Shown: positions 23,211 through 34,799 of the stretch, piece by piece
Layout of the letters: the number at the start of each line of letters is the position of its first letter
Numbering within the stretch: position 1 is the first letter of the stretch
NCBI GenBank assembly: GCA_020724415.1
Contig: DYHB01000008.1
Coordinates: 1 to 43,159, forward strand
Direction of reading: 5' to 3'
DNA length: 43,159 nt
From: Thiobacillus sp.
GTDB taxonomy: Bacteria; Pseudomonadota; Gammaproteobacteria; Burkholderiales; Thiobacillaceae
The notes under the pieces: generated by a model
Seen by the model: only the letters and a program-made list of their open reading frames with translations
What the model was told of the DNA's origin: nothing
Database searches by the model: none
Program-made: the position numbers and the translations under genes

Positions 23211-23378
23211 GCCGGGTTCAGCCAGCTTCTGTGCTCTTGCCTCGGGCCTTGGCGGGCTGAAGCCCGCCCCACCGGTGGTTGGCCTTGCGTGCGCCCTGCC
23301 ATCGCCCCCCGTGGGGCCGGGTTCAGCCGGCCGTTGTGCTCTCCCCCCGACCTTGGCGGGCTGAAGCCCGCCCCACCC
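23211..23378. repeat. Two direct copies of a REP-like composite
   Basis: A unit of about 62 bp, beginning GCCGGGTTCAGCC and ending GGGCTGAAGCCCGCCCCACC, occurs at about 23211-23273 and again at 23316-23377. Each unit contains a GCCGG-TTCAGCC half and a palindromic GCGGGCTGAAGCCCGC half. Copy 1 starts directly after the Rrf2 stop codon. The core is related to the repeats at 10338 and 10419. Confidence 0.8.
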
Positions 23379-23414
23379 GGTGCTGCCGTGCCCGGACGGC
23401 GGAACGGCGGCCTG

Positions 23415-23777
23415 TCAGCCCGGCTTCTTTTCCGCCAGCTTGGCTTTCAAGTCCGCGAAGGGATTGTGGGTCGCCGGTGCCGCGTTGTTCCCGGGGGCAT
23501 CCCGGCCGGCTGAATCCTTCAGCTTGGAATGCTCATGCTCGTGGCAATAGGTGCAGAGCAATTCCCAATTGCTGCCGTCGGGAGGATTGTCTTGATGGTT
23601 GCCGTTCTTGTGGTGGACTTCCAGCAATTGCAGGTTTGCATGGGTGAAGGTGCGCGCACAGCGTCCGCACACCCAAGGAAAGAGCTTCAGCGCCCGGGCA
23701 CGGTAGCCCGCCTCCCGTGCCTCGGCGTTGCGGCGTGCTTCGAGAACGATCCTGTCGAGTCGTGGGTTGTCGGCCAT
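23415..23777 (-). CDS. YajD-type HNH nuclease-like protein
   Basis: The 120-residue protein has an HNH zinc-finger endonuclease core. CGRC is at about 37-40, the central LLEVHHKNGNHQDNPPDGSNW supplies the H-N residues, and LLCTYCHEHEH completes the CxxC...CxxC zinc site and terminal His. It resembles E. coli YajD, whose role is unknown. The C-terminal 35 residues are Ala/Lys-rich and unstructured. It lies 88 bp downstream of rnfH on the same strand and may be read through from the rnf operon, without functional link. Confidence 0.85.
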   Translation of the reverse strand: MADNPRLDRIVLEARRNAEAREAGYRARALKLFPWVCGRCARTFTHANLQLLEVHHKNGNHQDNPPDGSNWELLCTYCHEHEHSKLKDSAGRDAPGNNAAPATHNPFADLKAKLAEKKPG

Positions 23778-23865
23778 GGCTGATCCGATGTGAATTCCGA
23801 TATCCGCAGCATAGGACCAAACCGCCCGGGGGGAAATGCCGTGTGCACCGATCCTGCCCGGCGGG

Positions 23866-24141
23866 TCAGTCGTCTTCCTCCACGCCATCCCGGCGCGGCA
23901 CGGTCATCGGGTCGGCGGTGATGGGACGGTAGATCTCGATCCGGTCCCCGGCGCTTACCGGGGCTTCCAGCTTGACCAGTCGGCCGAAGATGCCCACTTT
24001 CTGCTCGGTCAGGTCGATGTCGGGAAACTGGCGCAGGATGCCCGACTGGATGATGGCCTGTTCCACCGTGCACGGTTCCGGAACGGTGATGCGCAACCAG
24101 GCTTGCTGGGTGGCGTCGGCATAGGCGATGGCGACCTGCAT
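23866..24141 (-). CDS. rnfH: RnfH
   Basis: The 91-residue protein belongs to the RnfH (UPF0125) family with a ubiquitin-like/beta-grasp fold: MQVAIAYADATQQAWLRITVPEPCTVEQAI, then VGIFGRLVKLEAPVSAGDRIEIYRPI, typical of the family. It is the last gene of rnfABCDGEH and begins 7 bp after rnfE ends. Its biochemical role in Rnf function is not established. The order A-B-C-D-G-E-H is the one described for the nitrogen-fixation rnf operon of Rhodobacter capsulatus. Confidence 0.92.
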   Translation of the reverse strand: MQVAIAYADATQQAWLRITVPEPCTVEQAIIQSGILRQFPDIDLTEQKVGIFGRLVKLEAPVSAGDRIEIYRPITADPMTVPRRDGVEEDD

Positions 24142-24148
24142 GGCGGCC

Positions 24149-24820
24149 TCAGGCGGTCGCCGGCTGGTTGACCAGGCGGCGGCTGCGGTCGGCCAGGCGA
24201 CGGTCCAGGACGCGCTTGCCCGCCAGCAGGAACCCCAGGGCCAGGAATCCGCCCGCCGGCAGGATCATGAGCAGATAGCCCCGGTAGCCCGGTATCAGGG
24301 TGGTTTCCAGGAATCCGAAGGACTCGCCCATGAGCAGGCTGGCCTGGGCAAACAGGGTGCCGCTGCCCAGGATCTCGCGCACCCCGCCCAGGGCCACCAG
24401 GGCCAGGGTGAAGCCCAGACCCATCATCAGCCCATCCAGGGCGGCGGCGGGCACCGGGTTCTTGGAGGCAAAGGACTCCACCCGGCCCAGGATGGCGCAG
24501 TTCACCACGATGAGGGCGATGAACAGGCCCAGTACCTTGTACAGCTCGTGGGCCCAGGCATTCAGGCTCATGTCCACCAGGGTCACCAGGGTGGCGATGA
24601 AGACGATGTAGACGGGAATCCGCACTTCCGTGCTGATGAAGCGACGCAAGGCCGAAATCAGGACGTTGGACGCCACCATGACCGCCGTGCTGGCCAGGCC
24701 CATGCCCAGACCGTTGGTGGCCGTGCTGGTGACGGCCAGCAGGGGACACAGGGCCAGCATCTGGGCGAACACCACGTTGTTGTCCCACAGGCCATCCCGG
24801 CTGATGCGTCGATAGTTCAT
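24149..24820 (-). CDS. rnfE: Rnf complex subunit RnfE
   Basis: This 223-residue integral membrane subunit has about six helices. The conserved NNVVFAQMLALCPLLAVT is near the N-terminus and VNCAILGRVESFASKN is mid-protein; cysteines in these two helices (in ALCPLLA and VNCAILG) hold the intramembrane Fe-S centre shared with RnfA in Rnf/Nqr complexes. The start overlaps the rnfG stop in ATGA (24817-24820), so expression is translationally coupled. Confidence 0.95.
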   Translation of the reverse strand: MNYRRISRDGLWDNNVVFAQMLALCPLLAVTSTATNGLGMGLASTAVMVASNVLISALRRFISTEVRIPVYIVFIATLVTLVDMSLNAWAHELYKVLGLFIALIVVNCAILGRVESFASKNPVPAAALDGLMMGLGFTLALVALGGVREILGSGTLFAQASLLMGESFGFLETTLIPGYRGYLLMILPAGGFLALGFLLAGKRVLDRRLADRSRRLVNQPATA

Positions 24821-25440
24821 GATCCCGTCTCCTCGTCCAGCAGGCGGGTCTTTTCCGCCCCAAAGAACGCCAGGCCGCCCTTGACCGCCTTGACCACGGC
24901 CCGGGGCGTGATGGTGGCGCCGGCGAACTGGTCGAACCGACCGCCATCCTTCTTGACCGCCCATTCCGCCGCAGGCGGATGGCCCAGGGCGGTGTTCACG
25001 AAGCCGTGGATCCAGTCGTCCTTGGCCGGCTCGATCTTGTCGCCCAGGCCCGGGGTTTCGGTGTGCTTGACCACCCGCACCCCCAGGACGCGCCCGGCCC
25101 GGTCCACGCCCAGGACGCAGACGATGGGACCCGCATAGCCGGGGCTGCTGACCTTGAATACCACGGCCTCCACGCGGCCCTCGCGGCGGGCCCGGTAGAC
25201 CGTGACCGGGACGCCGCCGGGACCGGGCAGGTCCAGGCTGTCCCGGACCAGGTCGTTGTCATATTCGATCGAAAGCACCTGATTCAGGGAAATCTGCAGG
25301 TCCCGGGCCTCGGCAGCCTCAATCAGGGGGCCCGTGGTGCGTGCCGCCAGGGCCAGGGCTGCGGTGGTGACCAGGGCCACCACGGCCAGGAGCAGACCCT
25401 GGTAGGGCAGTCTCGCGCGCAGTCGGTCCAGGTCCATCAT
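24817..25440 (-). CDS. rnfG: Rnf complex subunit RnfG, FMN-binding
   Basis: RnfG (207 aa) has one N-terminal membrane helix (about 14-34) and an FMN-binding domain facing the periplasm. The covalent flavin motif is intact: D170-Q-F-A-G-A-T176-I-T, with T176 the expected FMN-phosphothreonine. An upstream HTETPGLGDKI segment is typical of the family. The flavin would be added by ApbE, which is not in this window. It overlaps rnfD by 4 bp. Confidence 0.95.
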   Translation of the reverse strand: MMDLDRLRARLPYQGLLLAVVALVTTAALALAARTTGPLIEAAEARDLQISLNQVLSIEYDNDLVRDSLDLPGPGGVPVTVYRARREGRVEAVVFKVSSPGYAGPIVCVLGVDRAGRVLGVRVVKHTETPGLGDKIEPAKDDWIHGFVNTALGHPPAAEWAVKKDGGRFDQFAGATITPRAVVKAVKGGLAFFGAEKTRLLDEETGS

Positions 25441-26501
25441 GCCTCCCGGGCCGGATGGGGCCGGCCCCGGCGGTCTCGGCCGTAGATGCGGGGCTTCAGG
25501 TAGCGGTCGATGACCGGGGTGGCGGCGTTCATGAGCAGGACCGCGAAGGCCACACCCTCCGGGTAGCCACCCCAGGCTCGGATGATCCAGGTCAGCAGGC
25601 CCACGCCCAGGCCGAAGGCGAACATGCCCCAGGGGCTGTTGGGGGAGGTGACCGGATCGGTGATGATGAAGAAGGCGCCCAGCATGACCCCGCCGGCCAG
25701 GAGGTGGTACAGGGGGTCCGGATAGGCCTGGGGGGCGATCAGCCAGGCCACCAGGGCCGGCAGGGCGACACCCAGCAGCATGGCCGCCGGTCCGTGCCAG
25801 GTGATGATCCTGCGCAGGATCAGGAACAGCCCCCCCAGCAGGATGAGGATGGCGCCGGTTTCCCCCAGGCTGCCCACCCGGTTGCCCATCAACATCAGGT
25901 CCGGTTGGTAGGCGTTGGCCAGCACCGGGCCCAATTCCAGGCCCCGGCCCAGTTCGGTCTTGACGTGGCCCAGCAGGGAGGCGCTGGCCATGGCATCCAG
26001 GCCCTGGCCGGCAAAGGTGATGTCCAGGCTTTGGGCCAGGTCAGGAGCCGCCCCGGAGGTGATGGGCACGGGCCGGACCCAGGCCGTCATTTCCACCGGG
26101 AACGAAATCAACAGCATCACCCGGGCCGCCATGGCCGGGTTGAAGACATTCTGGCCCAGGCCACCGAACACCTGCTTGGCCACCACAACGGCGAAGGCCG
26201 AACCCACCGCTGCGATCCACCAGGGCGCCCAGGGCGGCAGGGACAAGGCCAGCAACCAGGCCGTGAGAAGCCCGGAACCGTCCATCAGGGCGGGTTTCAC
26301 GGGGCGGTCCTGAAGCCTGATGGTCAGCGCCTCCGTGGCCAGGGCCGTGACCAGGGCGACCAGCCATAGAAGGATGGCAGGCCAGCCATGGAGCCAGAAC
26401 CCGAACAGGGTGGCCGGCGCCAGGGCCAGCATCACCGTGGCCATGACCCGGCCCACGGTCACGGGGGCATGGGCGTGGGGGGCGTGGATGGCCGGGGTCA
26501 T
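25437..26501 (-). CDS. rnfD: Rnf complex subunit RnfD
   Basis: RnfD (354 aa) is a membrane subunit of about ten helices. It contains KPALMDGSGLLTAWLLALSLPP, KQVFGGLGQNVFNPAM and FFIITDPVTSPNSP, all typical of RnfD/NqrB. In the segment that normally carries the FMN-binding threonine (usually near S/TGATPL), this protein reads MASASLLGHVKT, so the aligned residue appears to be Ser175 instead of Thr. It overlaps rnfC and rnfG by 4 bp each. Confidence 0.94.
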   Translation of the reverse strand: MTPAIHAPHAHAPVTVGRVMATVMLALAPATLFGFWLHGWPAILLWLVALVTALATEALTIRLQDRPVKPALMDGSGLLTAWLLALSLPPWAPWWIAAVGSAFAVVVAKQVFGGLGQNVFNPAMAARVMLLISFPVEMTAWVRPVPITSGAAPDLAQSLDITFAGQGLDAMASASLLGHVKTELGRGLELGPVLANAYQPDLMLMGNRVGSLGETGAILILLGGLFLILRRIITWHGPAAMLLGVALPALVAWLIAPQAYPDPLYHLLAGGVMLGAFFIITDPVTSPNSPWGMFAFGLGVGLLTWIIRAWGGYPEGVAFAVLLMNAATPVIDRYLKPRIYGRDRRGRPHPAREA

Positions 26502-28015
26502 GCCGTTTCCGTCTCGGCCGGGGTGCTGGCGGCTTGGGCAGGCGGGGATGCCGCCGCCTTCTTGGCAGCGTCCCGGGCCGCCTTTTCAGCCTTGCGCCGG
26601 GCGGCGGCCTCTTCCCGCTCCCGAGCGATGCGTTCCATGCGCAGGTTGCGTTCCTCGGCCAGTTGTCGGGTGGCGTCCTGCTTCATGCGGGTGCGCTCCC
26701 GGGCGGCCAGTTCGCCCTTGGCATAGTTGAAGAAGTGGACCAGGGGGATATGGGCCGGGCAGATATAGGCGCAGGAGCCGCAGGCGATGCAGTCCTTGAG
26801 GCCAAACTCCACGGCGGCGGCCAGATCCCCGGCGCGGATGCGGCTGGCCATTTCCAGGGGCAGCAGTCCCACCGGGCAGGCCCGGACACAGGAGCTGCAG
26901 CGGATGCAGGGCGCCGGCTCCGGCTGGCCGATCTCCGCCCGGGTCAAGGCCAGCACCCCGCTGGTGCCCTTGATCACCGGGACCGAGGTGTTGCTGATCT
27001 GGCTGCCCATCATGGGCCCGCCCAGGACCACCCGGGCCGGGGCCTGACTGAAGCCGCCGCAATAGTCGATCAGAGTCTGGACCGGCGTACCCACCAGGGC
27101 CTCCACATTCCGGGGCACCTGCACGGCTCCGCCGCTCACGGTGACCACCCGGGACACCAGGGGATGGCCCAGGACGATGGCCTGGCGCACGGCGTAGGCA
27201 GTGGCCACGTTATGGACCAGCACGCCAATGTCCGCCGCACGCCCTCCGGCCGGGACTTCCCGGCCGGTCAGGGCCAGGATCATCTGTTTCTCCGAGCCCA
27301 TGGGATACAGTGCCGGCACCGCCACGATCCGGATGCCGGTGCCCGCGGCCGCGCCCGTCATGGCAGCCAGGGCTTCCGGCTTGTTGTCCTCGATGCCCAC
27401 CAGAACGTCCCGGGCGCCCACCGCCAGGTTCATCAGGCGGATGCCGTCGACGATCTCCGCCGCCCGTTCCCGCATCAGGCGGTCATCACAGGTCAGGTAG
27501 GGCTCGCATTCGCTGCCGTTCAGCACCAGCACTTCCACGCTACTGCGGCGGGACAGGTTGAGCTTCACCGCCGAGGGGAACGCGGCCCCGCCCAGACCCA
27601 CGATCCCGGCTGCCCCGACCCGGCGGGCGATCTCCTCCGGGGCCAGGGCAAAGGGATCTGCCGGCGGGGCAGTATCGAGCCAGGCCTCATCGCCGTCCGG
27701 TTCCAGGGTCAGGGTGGTGATGCCCAGGCCCGATGGATGGGGGGCCAGGGCATCACCCAGAGCCAGGATGCGGCCCGAGGTGGGCGCATGCACCGGGGCC
27801 GAGACCGGCCCGGTGCCCGCCGCCATGAGCTGGCCCTTGCGCACCCGCTCGCCCACGTGGACCACCGGGCTGGCCGGGGCCCCGATGTGTTGCTGGAGAG
27901 GCACGTACAAGCGATCCGGCAGGGGCAGGGGGGCGATGGGACAGTCCTCCGAGAGGGATTTCATGCCCTCCGGATGTACCCCGCCCCGGGTATGCAAGCG
28001 TTTCAGGAAAGTCAT
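26498..28015 (-). CDS. rnfC: Rnf complex subunit RnfC, NADH/FMN and 4Fe-4S
   Basis: RnfC (505 aa) is the membrane-associated subunit. Residues about 1-330 include GLGGAAFPSAVKL (nucleotide/flavin region), NGSECEPYLTCDD and YPMGSEKQMI. Two [4Fe-4S] motifs follow near 370-420: CIRCSSCVRACP and CIACGSCAYICP. The C-terminal 90 residues are a charged Ala/Arg/Glu/Lys coiled-coil-like tail, common in proteobacterial RnfC. ATG 28015 overlaps the rnfB stop; no better upstream start exists. Confidence 0.96.
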   Translation of the reverse strand: MTFLKRLHTRGGVHPEGMKSLSEDCPIAPLPLPDRLYVPLQQHIGAPASPVVHVGERVRKGQLMAAGTGPVSAPVHAPTSGRILALGDALAPHPSGLGITTLTLEPDGDEAWLDTAPPADPFALAPEEIARRVGAAGIVGLGGAAFPSAVKLNLSRRSSVEVLVLNGSECEPYLTCDDRLMRERAAEIVDGIRLMNLAVGARDVLVGIEDNKPEALAAMTGAAAGTGIRIVAVPALYPMGSEKQMILALTGREVPAGGRAADIGVLVHNVATAYAVRQAIVLGHPLVSRVVTVSGGAVQVPRNVEALVGTPVQTLIDYCGGFSQAPARVVLGGPMMGSQISNTSVPVIKGTSGVLALTRAEIGQPEPAPCIRCSSCVRACPVGLLPLEMASRIRAGDLAAAVEFGLKDCIACGSCAYICPAHIPLVHFFNYAKGELAARERTRMKQDATRQLAEERNLRMERIAREREEAAARRKAEKAARDAAKKAAASPPAQAASTPAETETA

Positions 28016-28548
28016 GCCACCCACCCCGCTTCCGGCTTGTGCCAGTACCAGGATTGCAGGGTCACCGGCACCGGGGTCAGGCGGGTGGCCTCGGTCGGGC
28101 AGCATTCGACACACTTCCCGCAGGCCGTGCAGGCCTCCCTGAACACGGTGTGGATCTGCTTGGCGGCCCCCATGATGGCGTCGGTGGGGCAGACCTTGAA
28201 GCACTTGGTGCATCCGATGCACAGGTGCTCCTGGACCTCGGCGATCATGGGCACACTGGCCTTGATGCCGGACAGATCCGCCTCGACCCCCAGTTTGGCA
28301 GCCAGGGCCTGGACCAGATCGGCCCCGCCGGGCGGGCAGCAGTCCACGGCCGCCTTGCCTTCGGCCAGGGCCTGGGCGGCGCCGGCGCAGCCCGGAAACC
28401 CGCATTGGCCACATTGGGAGCCGGGCAGCATCTGCTCGATTTCGGCCACCAGGGGATTGCCCTCCACCTTCAGCTTGCGGGCGGCAAACCCCAGCAGCAA
28501 TCCCAGGCTGAGGCCAAGGGCGGTGAGACTGAGCAGGGCAGCGATCAT
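28012..28548 (-). CDS. rnfB: Rnf complex subunit RnfB, ferredoxin-type
   Basis: RnfB (178 aa) has an N-terminal membrane helix (about 2-22), a 4Fe-4S 'Fe-S' domain with CGQCGFPGC (46-54) plus a downstream Cys, and two ferredoxin clusters CIGCTKCFKVCP and CTACGKCVECCP in the C-terminal half. It is the likely point of electron exchange with ferredoxin or flavodoxin. The GGAG ribosome-binding site lies 8 bp upstream of ATG 28548. It follows rnfA by 15 bp. Confidence 0.96.
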   Translation of the reverse strand: MIAALLSLTALGLSLGLLLGFAARKLKVEGNPLVAEIEQMLPGSQCGQCGFPGCAGAAQALAEGKAAVDCCPPGGADLVQALAAKLGVEADLSGIKASVPMIAEVQEHLCIGCTKCFKVCPTDAIMGAAKQIHTVFREACTACGKCVECCPTEATRLTPVPVTLQSWYWHKPEAGWVA

Positions 28549-28563
28549 GTCGTCATCTCCATG

Positions 28564-29145
28564 TCAGTGGGGCGCCAATCCGGCAAACCCCATGAAGGCC
28601 AGGGCCAGCAGTCCGGCGCTGACGAACCCGATGGGCGCACCGCTGAAGGAGTCCGGCACCTGGGCCAGGGCCAGCCGTTCGCGCAGGCCGGCGAACAGCA
28701 GCAGGACCAGGGTGAAGCCCAGGGCGGAGCCGAAGCCGTACATCAGGCTCTGCACGAAGCTGTGCGCCTCCATGATGTTGAGCAGGGCGACGCCGAGTAC
28801 GGCACAGTTGGTGGTGATCAGCGGAAGATAAATGCCCAGGACTTGGTAAAGTCCTGGGCTGACCTTGCGAATCACCATCTCGGTGAATTGGACCACCGAG
28901 GCGATGACCAGGATGAAAGAAAGAATGCGCAGATACTGGATGCCCAGGGGCGCCAGGAGCCAGTGCTCCAGCATCCAGGCCGCCGCCGTGGCCAGGGTCA
29001 GCACGAAGGTGGTGGCCATGCCCATGCCCAGGGCGCTGTCCATTTTCCTGGACACGCCCATGAACGGGCATAGGCCAAGGAACTTCACCAGGACAACGTT
29101 GTTGACCAGGGCGGTGGACAGGAGCAGCAGCAAGTATTCACTCAT
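28564..29145 (-). CDS. rnfA: Rnf complex subunit RnfA
   Basis: RnfA (193 aa) is a six-helix membrane subunit with the diagnostic N-terminus [31 protein letters not shown] and mid-protein TTNCAVLG; these cysteines help hold the intramembrane cluster with RnfE. ATG 29145 fits family N-termini and leaves a leader of about 30 nt from the sigma-54 promoter. ATG 29160 would add five residues and leave only about 15 nt. It is first in rnfABCDGEH, which in diazotrophs uses ion-motive force to drive reduction of ferredoxin/flavodoxin for nitrogenase. Confidence 0.95.
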   Translation of the reverse strand: MSEYLLLLLSTALVNNVVLVKFLGLCPFMGVSRKMDSALGMGMATTFVLTLATAAAWMLEHWLLAPLGIQYLRILSFILVIASVVQFTEMVIRKVSPGLYQVLGIYLPLITTNCAVLGVALLNIMEAHSFVQSLMYGFGSALGFTLVLLLFAGLRERLALAQVPDSFSGAPIGFVSAGLLALAFMGFAGLAPH

Positions 29146-29184
29146 GGGTAAAGGGCTCATGGGCGTTTTTCCACCCGGATGATC

Positions 29185-29200
29185 CGCAAAAGCTGTGCCA
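29185..29200 (-). promoter_or_regulatory. Sigma-54 (-24/-12) promoter of rnfA operon
   Basis: On the minus strand, TGGCACAGCTTTTGCG fits TGGCACG-N4-TTGCW closely, with exact spacing. It is 40 bp upstream of rnfA ATG 29145. The centre of the NifA site in the palindrome is about 115 bp further upstream, so this operon is predicted to be NifA-activated. Confidence 0.88.
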
Positions 29201-29289
29201 GCCGTGTCCTTGACGCCGGGCCACGGAAAATCATGGGGTTGGGGCGGGCACGCGCGTTATTGGTGCATGGGACCTTTGTCGCACTTGGG

Positions 29290-32521
<3,232 letters not shown>

Positions 32522-32525
<4 letters not shown>

Positions 32526-32770
32526 GCCGGCCCGACACCGACTTCACCCCCTGCAAGGGCAAGACCGCCTGCCGGGACGACGGTCAGCGGTGCCTGACCT
32601 GTGGCCGCAGCCTGGCGGAAATCGCCCGCCTGCGCGAGCTTGTCCAGGGCCTGGCCGAGCTGGCCATCCACCAGGGTTATGGCAATGTGGAGGCATACGC
32701 CGCCCATGTGGCCGACAGAATCGTGCGGAAAGTACGCCACCTGAGGCAAGAAGAAGCGGGCAGAACCTGA
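32522..32770 (+). CDS. Small four-cysteine protein coupled to nifA (82 aa)
   Basis: This 82-residue protein begins inside the nifA stop (ATGA at 32522-32525). Its N-terminal third carries C11-x5-C17-x6-C24-x2-C27 (TPCKGKTACRDDGQRCLTCG), followed by a helical region ending in basic residues. The arrangement recalls DUF1289-type small proteins (PC..C...G.C.GCGR..EIA), where four cysteines are expected to bind zinc or an Fe-S centre; I make this link with moderate confidence. Tight coupling to nifA suggests a regulatory or accessory role, not demonstrated by the sequence. Confidence 0.8.
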
Positions 32771-32858
32771 GGCGACTGGGATGACCCGGGGTTGCCCCCC
32801 GGCCGCCCTGTCCGTTTGGCCACCACCTTGTGAGACAATCCCCCCACAAGGGGAACAC

Positions 32859-33284
32859 ATGAACGAACATCCAGCCCAGCCCGACACCATCCCTGTCCTG
32901 CCTTCGGGAAAACCCTGCCCGTTCTGCCAGCTCGACCCTGCCCGCATCCTGCATCAGGACGCACTCACCGTGGTCTACAAGGACGGCTTTCCGGTCTCCC
33001 CCGGCCACACGGTCATCATTCCCAGGCGCCACTTTCCCACCCTGTTCGACGCCACGCCGGACGAACAAATGGCCCTGCTCCAGGCCTTGAACCAGGCCAA
33101 GCGCCTGCTGGACGCACGACATCAGCCGGATGGCTACACCATCGGCATCAACCACGGCTCCGCAGGCGGGCAGACCGTGCCCCACCTGCACATCCATCTC
33201 ATCCCCCGCTACCGTGGGGATCGGGAGGACCCCCGGGGCGGGGTGCGCTGGGTGTTGCCGGACAAGGCCAAATATTGGGATTGA
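32859..33284 (+). CDS. HIT-family hydrolase
   Basis: The 141-residue protein shows the histidine-triad motif PHLHIHLIPR (about 108-117), with the catalytic central His, and the N-terminal CPFC pair of zinc-binding HIT proteins. VSPGHTVIIPRRH is also typical. The family hydrolyses nucleotide phosphoramidates or dinucleoside polyphosphates; the substrate here is unknown. It lies 88 bp after the small cysteine protein and may be in the nifLA transcript. HIT genes next to nif genes occur in other diazotrophs to my recollection, so linkage may be more than chance. The start 32859 follows AAGGGGAA. Confidence 0.88.
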   Translation: MNEHPAQPDTIPVLPSGKPCPFCQLDPARILHQDALTVVYKDGFPVSPGHTVIIPRRHFPTLFDATPDEQMALLQALNQAKRLLDARHQPDGYTIGINHGSAGGQTVPHLHIHLIPRYRGDREDPRGGVRWVLPDKAKYWD

Positions 33285-33327
33285 TGGGCCAGCCCCTGGA
33301 CCAGCGGGCGTCCGGGGGGTGATGCCA

Positions 33328-34137
33328 TCATGGCCGGACGAATTCCAGGAAGTAGTTCTCCACCATGAAATCATGGGAGCGCAGGGGCCGGAAGCCGGCC
33401 GCCACGATCTCCCGGACCACGGTTTCCTTGCCGGCCCGGACGTGGCCCAGTACCCAGGGGCTGGAGCGTCCGGGGATGCGCTCGTAGTCGATGACGATGA
33501 GTCGCCCGCCGGGCTTGAGTGCCGTCCACAGCGAAGCCAGCATGGACTGGGGATATTCGAAGTGGTGATAGGTGTCACTGGTGAAGATGAGGTCGAAGGT
33601 GTTGGCGGGAAGCCGGGCGTCCCGTTCAGTCCCCTGCAGGGGGGTCAGCTGGGACAGGCCCTCGGCCTGGGCACGACGGGCGATGCCGGCCACGAAGTCC
33701 GGCGCGATGTCCTGGGCGATGACCCGTCCTCCCGGCCCGACCCGCTTCGCCATGAGCACCGAAAAGACGCCGGTTCCCGCGCCGACATCCGCCACCGCCA
33801 TGCCCGGCGCCAGGGCCAGGGCATCGACGATGCGCTGGCGATGGGCGTAGACCTCGCGTCCCTCCGTTTCGAAGATGCCCTGCCATAGACCGTAGTCCGT
33901 CTCCATGTAGGAACGGTTGATGCCGGGGCGCACGCTCTGTTCCGCCTGGGCAGGCAGGCCGAGCAGGACCCAGGACATGGTCAGCAGCATCAGCCACCCC
34001 ATCAAGCGCGCACGGCGATGCCCCGAACGGTCCGTTTGGGGCAGTGAAGACACAGATACCAGGTCCAGGCTGAGCCCCCCGGGTAGGCGTTCTGATTCCC
34101 GCCCAGGGGTTCTGGCCGGTATTGAGGCTGTCATCAT
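33328..34137 (-). CDS. Exported class I SAM-dependent methyltransferase-like protein
   Basis: The 269-residue protein has a SAM-binding Rossmann core (about 105-235) with VADVGAGTGVFSVLMAKRVGPGGRVIAQDI (motif I and post-I), FDLIFTSDTYHHF and LKPGGRLIVIDY. Before it lies a hydrophobic stretch (about 46-63) ending in PAQA-E after an RRAR cluster, which looks like a signal peptide. Translation from the internal Met at 34002 would give a standard-length signal peptide, while the frame opening at 34137 is coupled by ATGA to the SRAP stop. Periplasmic methyltransferase-fold proteins of this kind are known in proteobacteria; the substrate is unknown. Confidence 0.82.
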   Translation of the reverse strand: MMTASIPARTPGRESERLPGGLSLDLVSVSSLPQTDRSGHRRARLMGWLMLLTMSWVLLGLPAQAEQSVRPGINRSYMETDYGLWQGIFETEGREVYAHRQRIVDALALAPGMAVADVGAGTGVFSVLMAKRVGPGGRVIAQDIAPDFVAGIARRAQAEGLSQLTPLQGTERDARLPANTFDLIFTSDTYHHFEYPQSMLASLWTALKPGGRLIVIDYERIPGRSSPWVLGHVRAGKETVVREIVAAGFRPLRSHDFMVENYFLEFVRP

Positions 34138-34796
34138 GTCGGGAGGGGACGGGTGAGAGACACCTCATCCTCCGAGGTCCGACTGACCCGCCGGTCCACG
34201 GGCCAAGCCTGAAGTCCGCTGTCCTGGCTAGGGCGGATCAGGTCGGTCACGTCGGCTGCCTGGCCGGCCAGCCAGCGTCCCCAGTCCTGCTGGGGCACGA
34301 TGACGGGCATGCGGTCGTGAATGGGCGCCATCAGGGCGTTGGGGCCGGTGGTGATCAGGCACACGGTACGCAGGATTTCGCCCCCCGGGCCCCGCCAGCT
34401 TTCCCAGACACCCCCCAGGGCCAGGGGCTGACCGGAGGCATGGCTGATGAAATAGGGCAGTTTGTGCGCGCCTTCGGTCTTCCATTCATAGAAACCGTCG
34501 GCAGGTACCAGGCAGCGCCTACGTTTGAAGGCATCCCGGAAGGCCGGTTTTTCAGCCACGCTCTCGGCCCGGGCATTGTTCAGCCGTTTGCCGATGTCCG
34601 GATTCCCGGCCCAGTGGGGCACCAGCCCCCAGCGCAGGAGATGCAGCACCCGTTTATGCTCCGGGGATTGGCGAATGACCGGAATGTCCGTACCGGGGGG
34701 TATGTTGTAGCGGGGCGTGAGCGCCACCACCTCATCCAGGTCGAAATGGGTCTTGAGGTCGGCGCTGGGGGTGCTGAGGGCATAGCGGCCACACAC
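34134..34796 (-). CDS. SRAP (YedK/HMCES-type) abasic-site crosslinking protein
   Basis: The 220-residue protein is a SOS response-associated peptidase (SRAP) domain protein. The catalytic C2 follows the start (MCGRY), and PRYNIPP, LRWGLVPHW, NNARAESV and CLVPADGFYEW are all present, with HDRMPVI providing the conserved His. The family forms a covalent bond with abasic sites in single-stranded DNA. It starts with GTG at 34796, placing Cys at position 2 as required after Met removal, with GGGGAGGGG upstream inside the histidine-kinase end. It overlaps the methyltransferase gene by 4 bp. Confidence 0.93.
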   Translation of the reverse strand: MCGRYALSTPSADLKTHFDLDEVVALTPRYNIPPGTDIPVIRQSPEHKRVLHLLRWGLVPHWAGNPDIGKRLNNARAESVAEKPAFRDAFKRRRCLVPADGFYEWKTEGAHKLPYFISHASGQPLALGGVWESWRGPGGEILRTVCLITTGPNALMAPIHDRMPVIVPQQDWGRWLAGQAADVTDLIRPSQDSGLQAWPVDRRVSRTSEDEVSLTRPLPT

Positions 34797-34799
34797 GAG

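Noticed and set aside
29242-29266. GCAC...GGTGC as an NtrC site upstream of nifL
   Set aside because: The half-sites are spaced by 11 bases rather than 7, so it does not fit the NtrC consensus.
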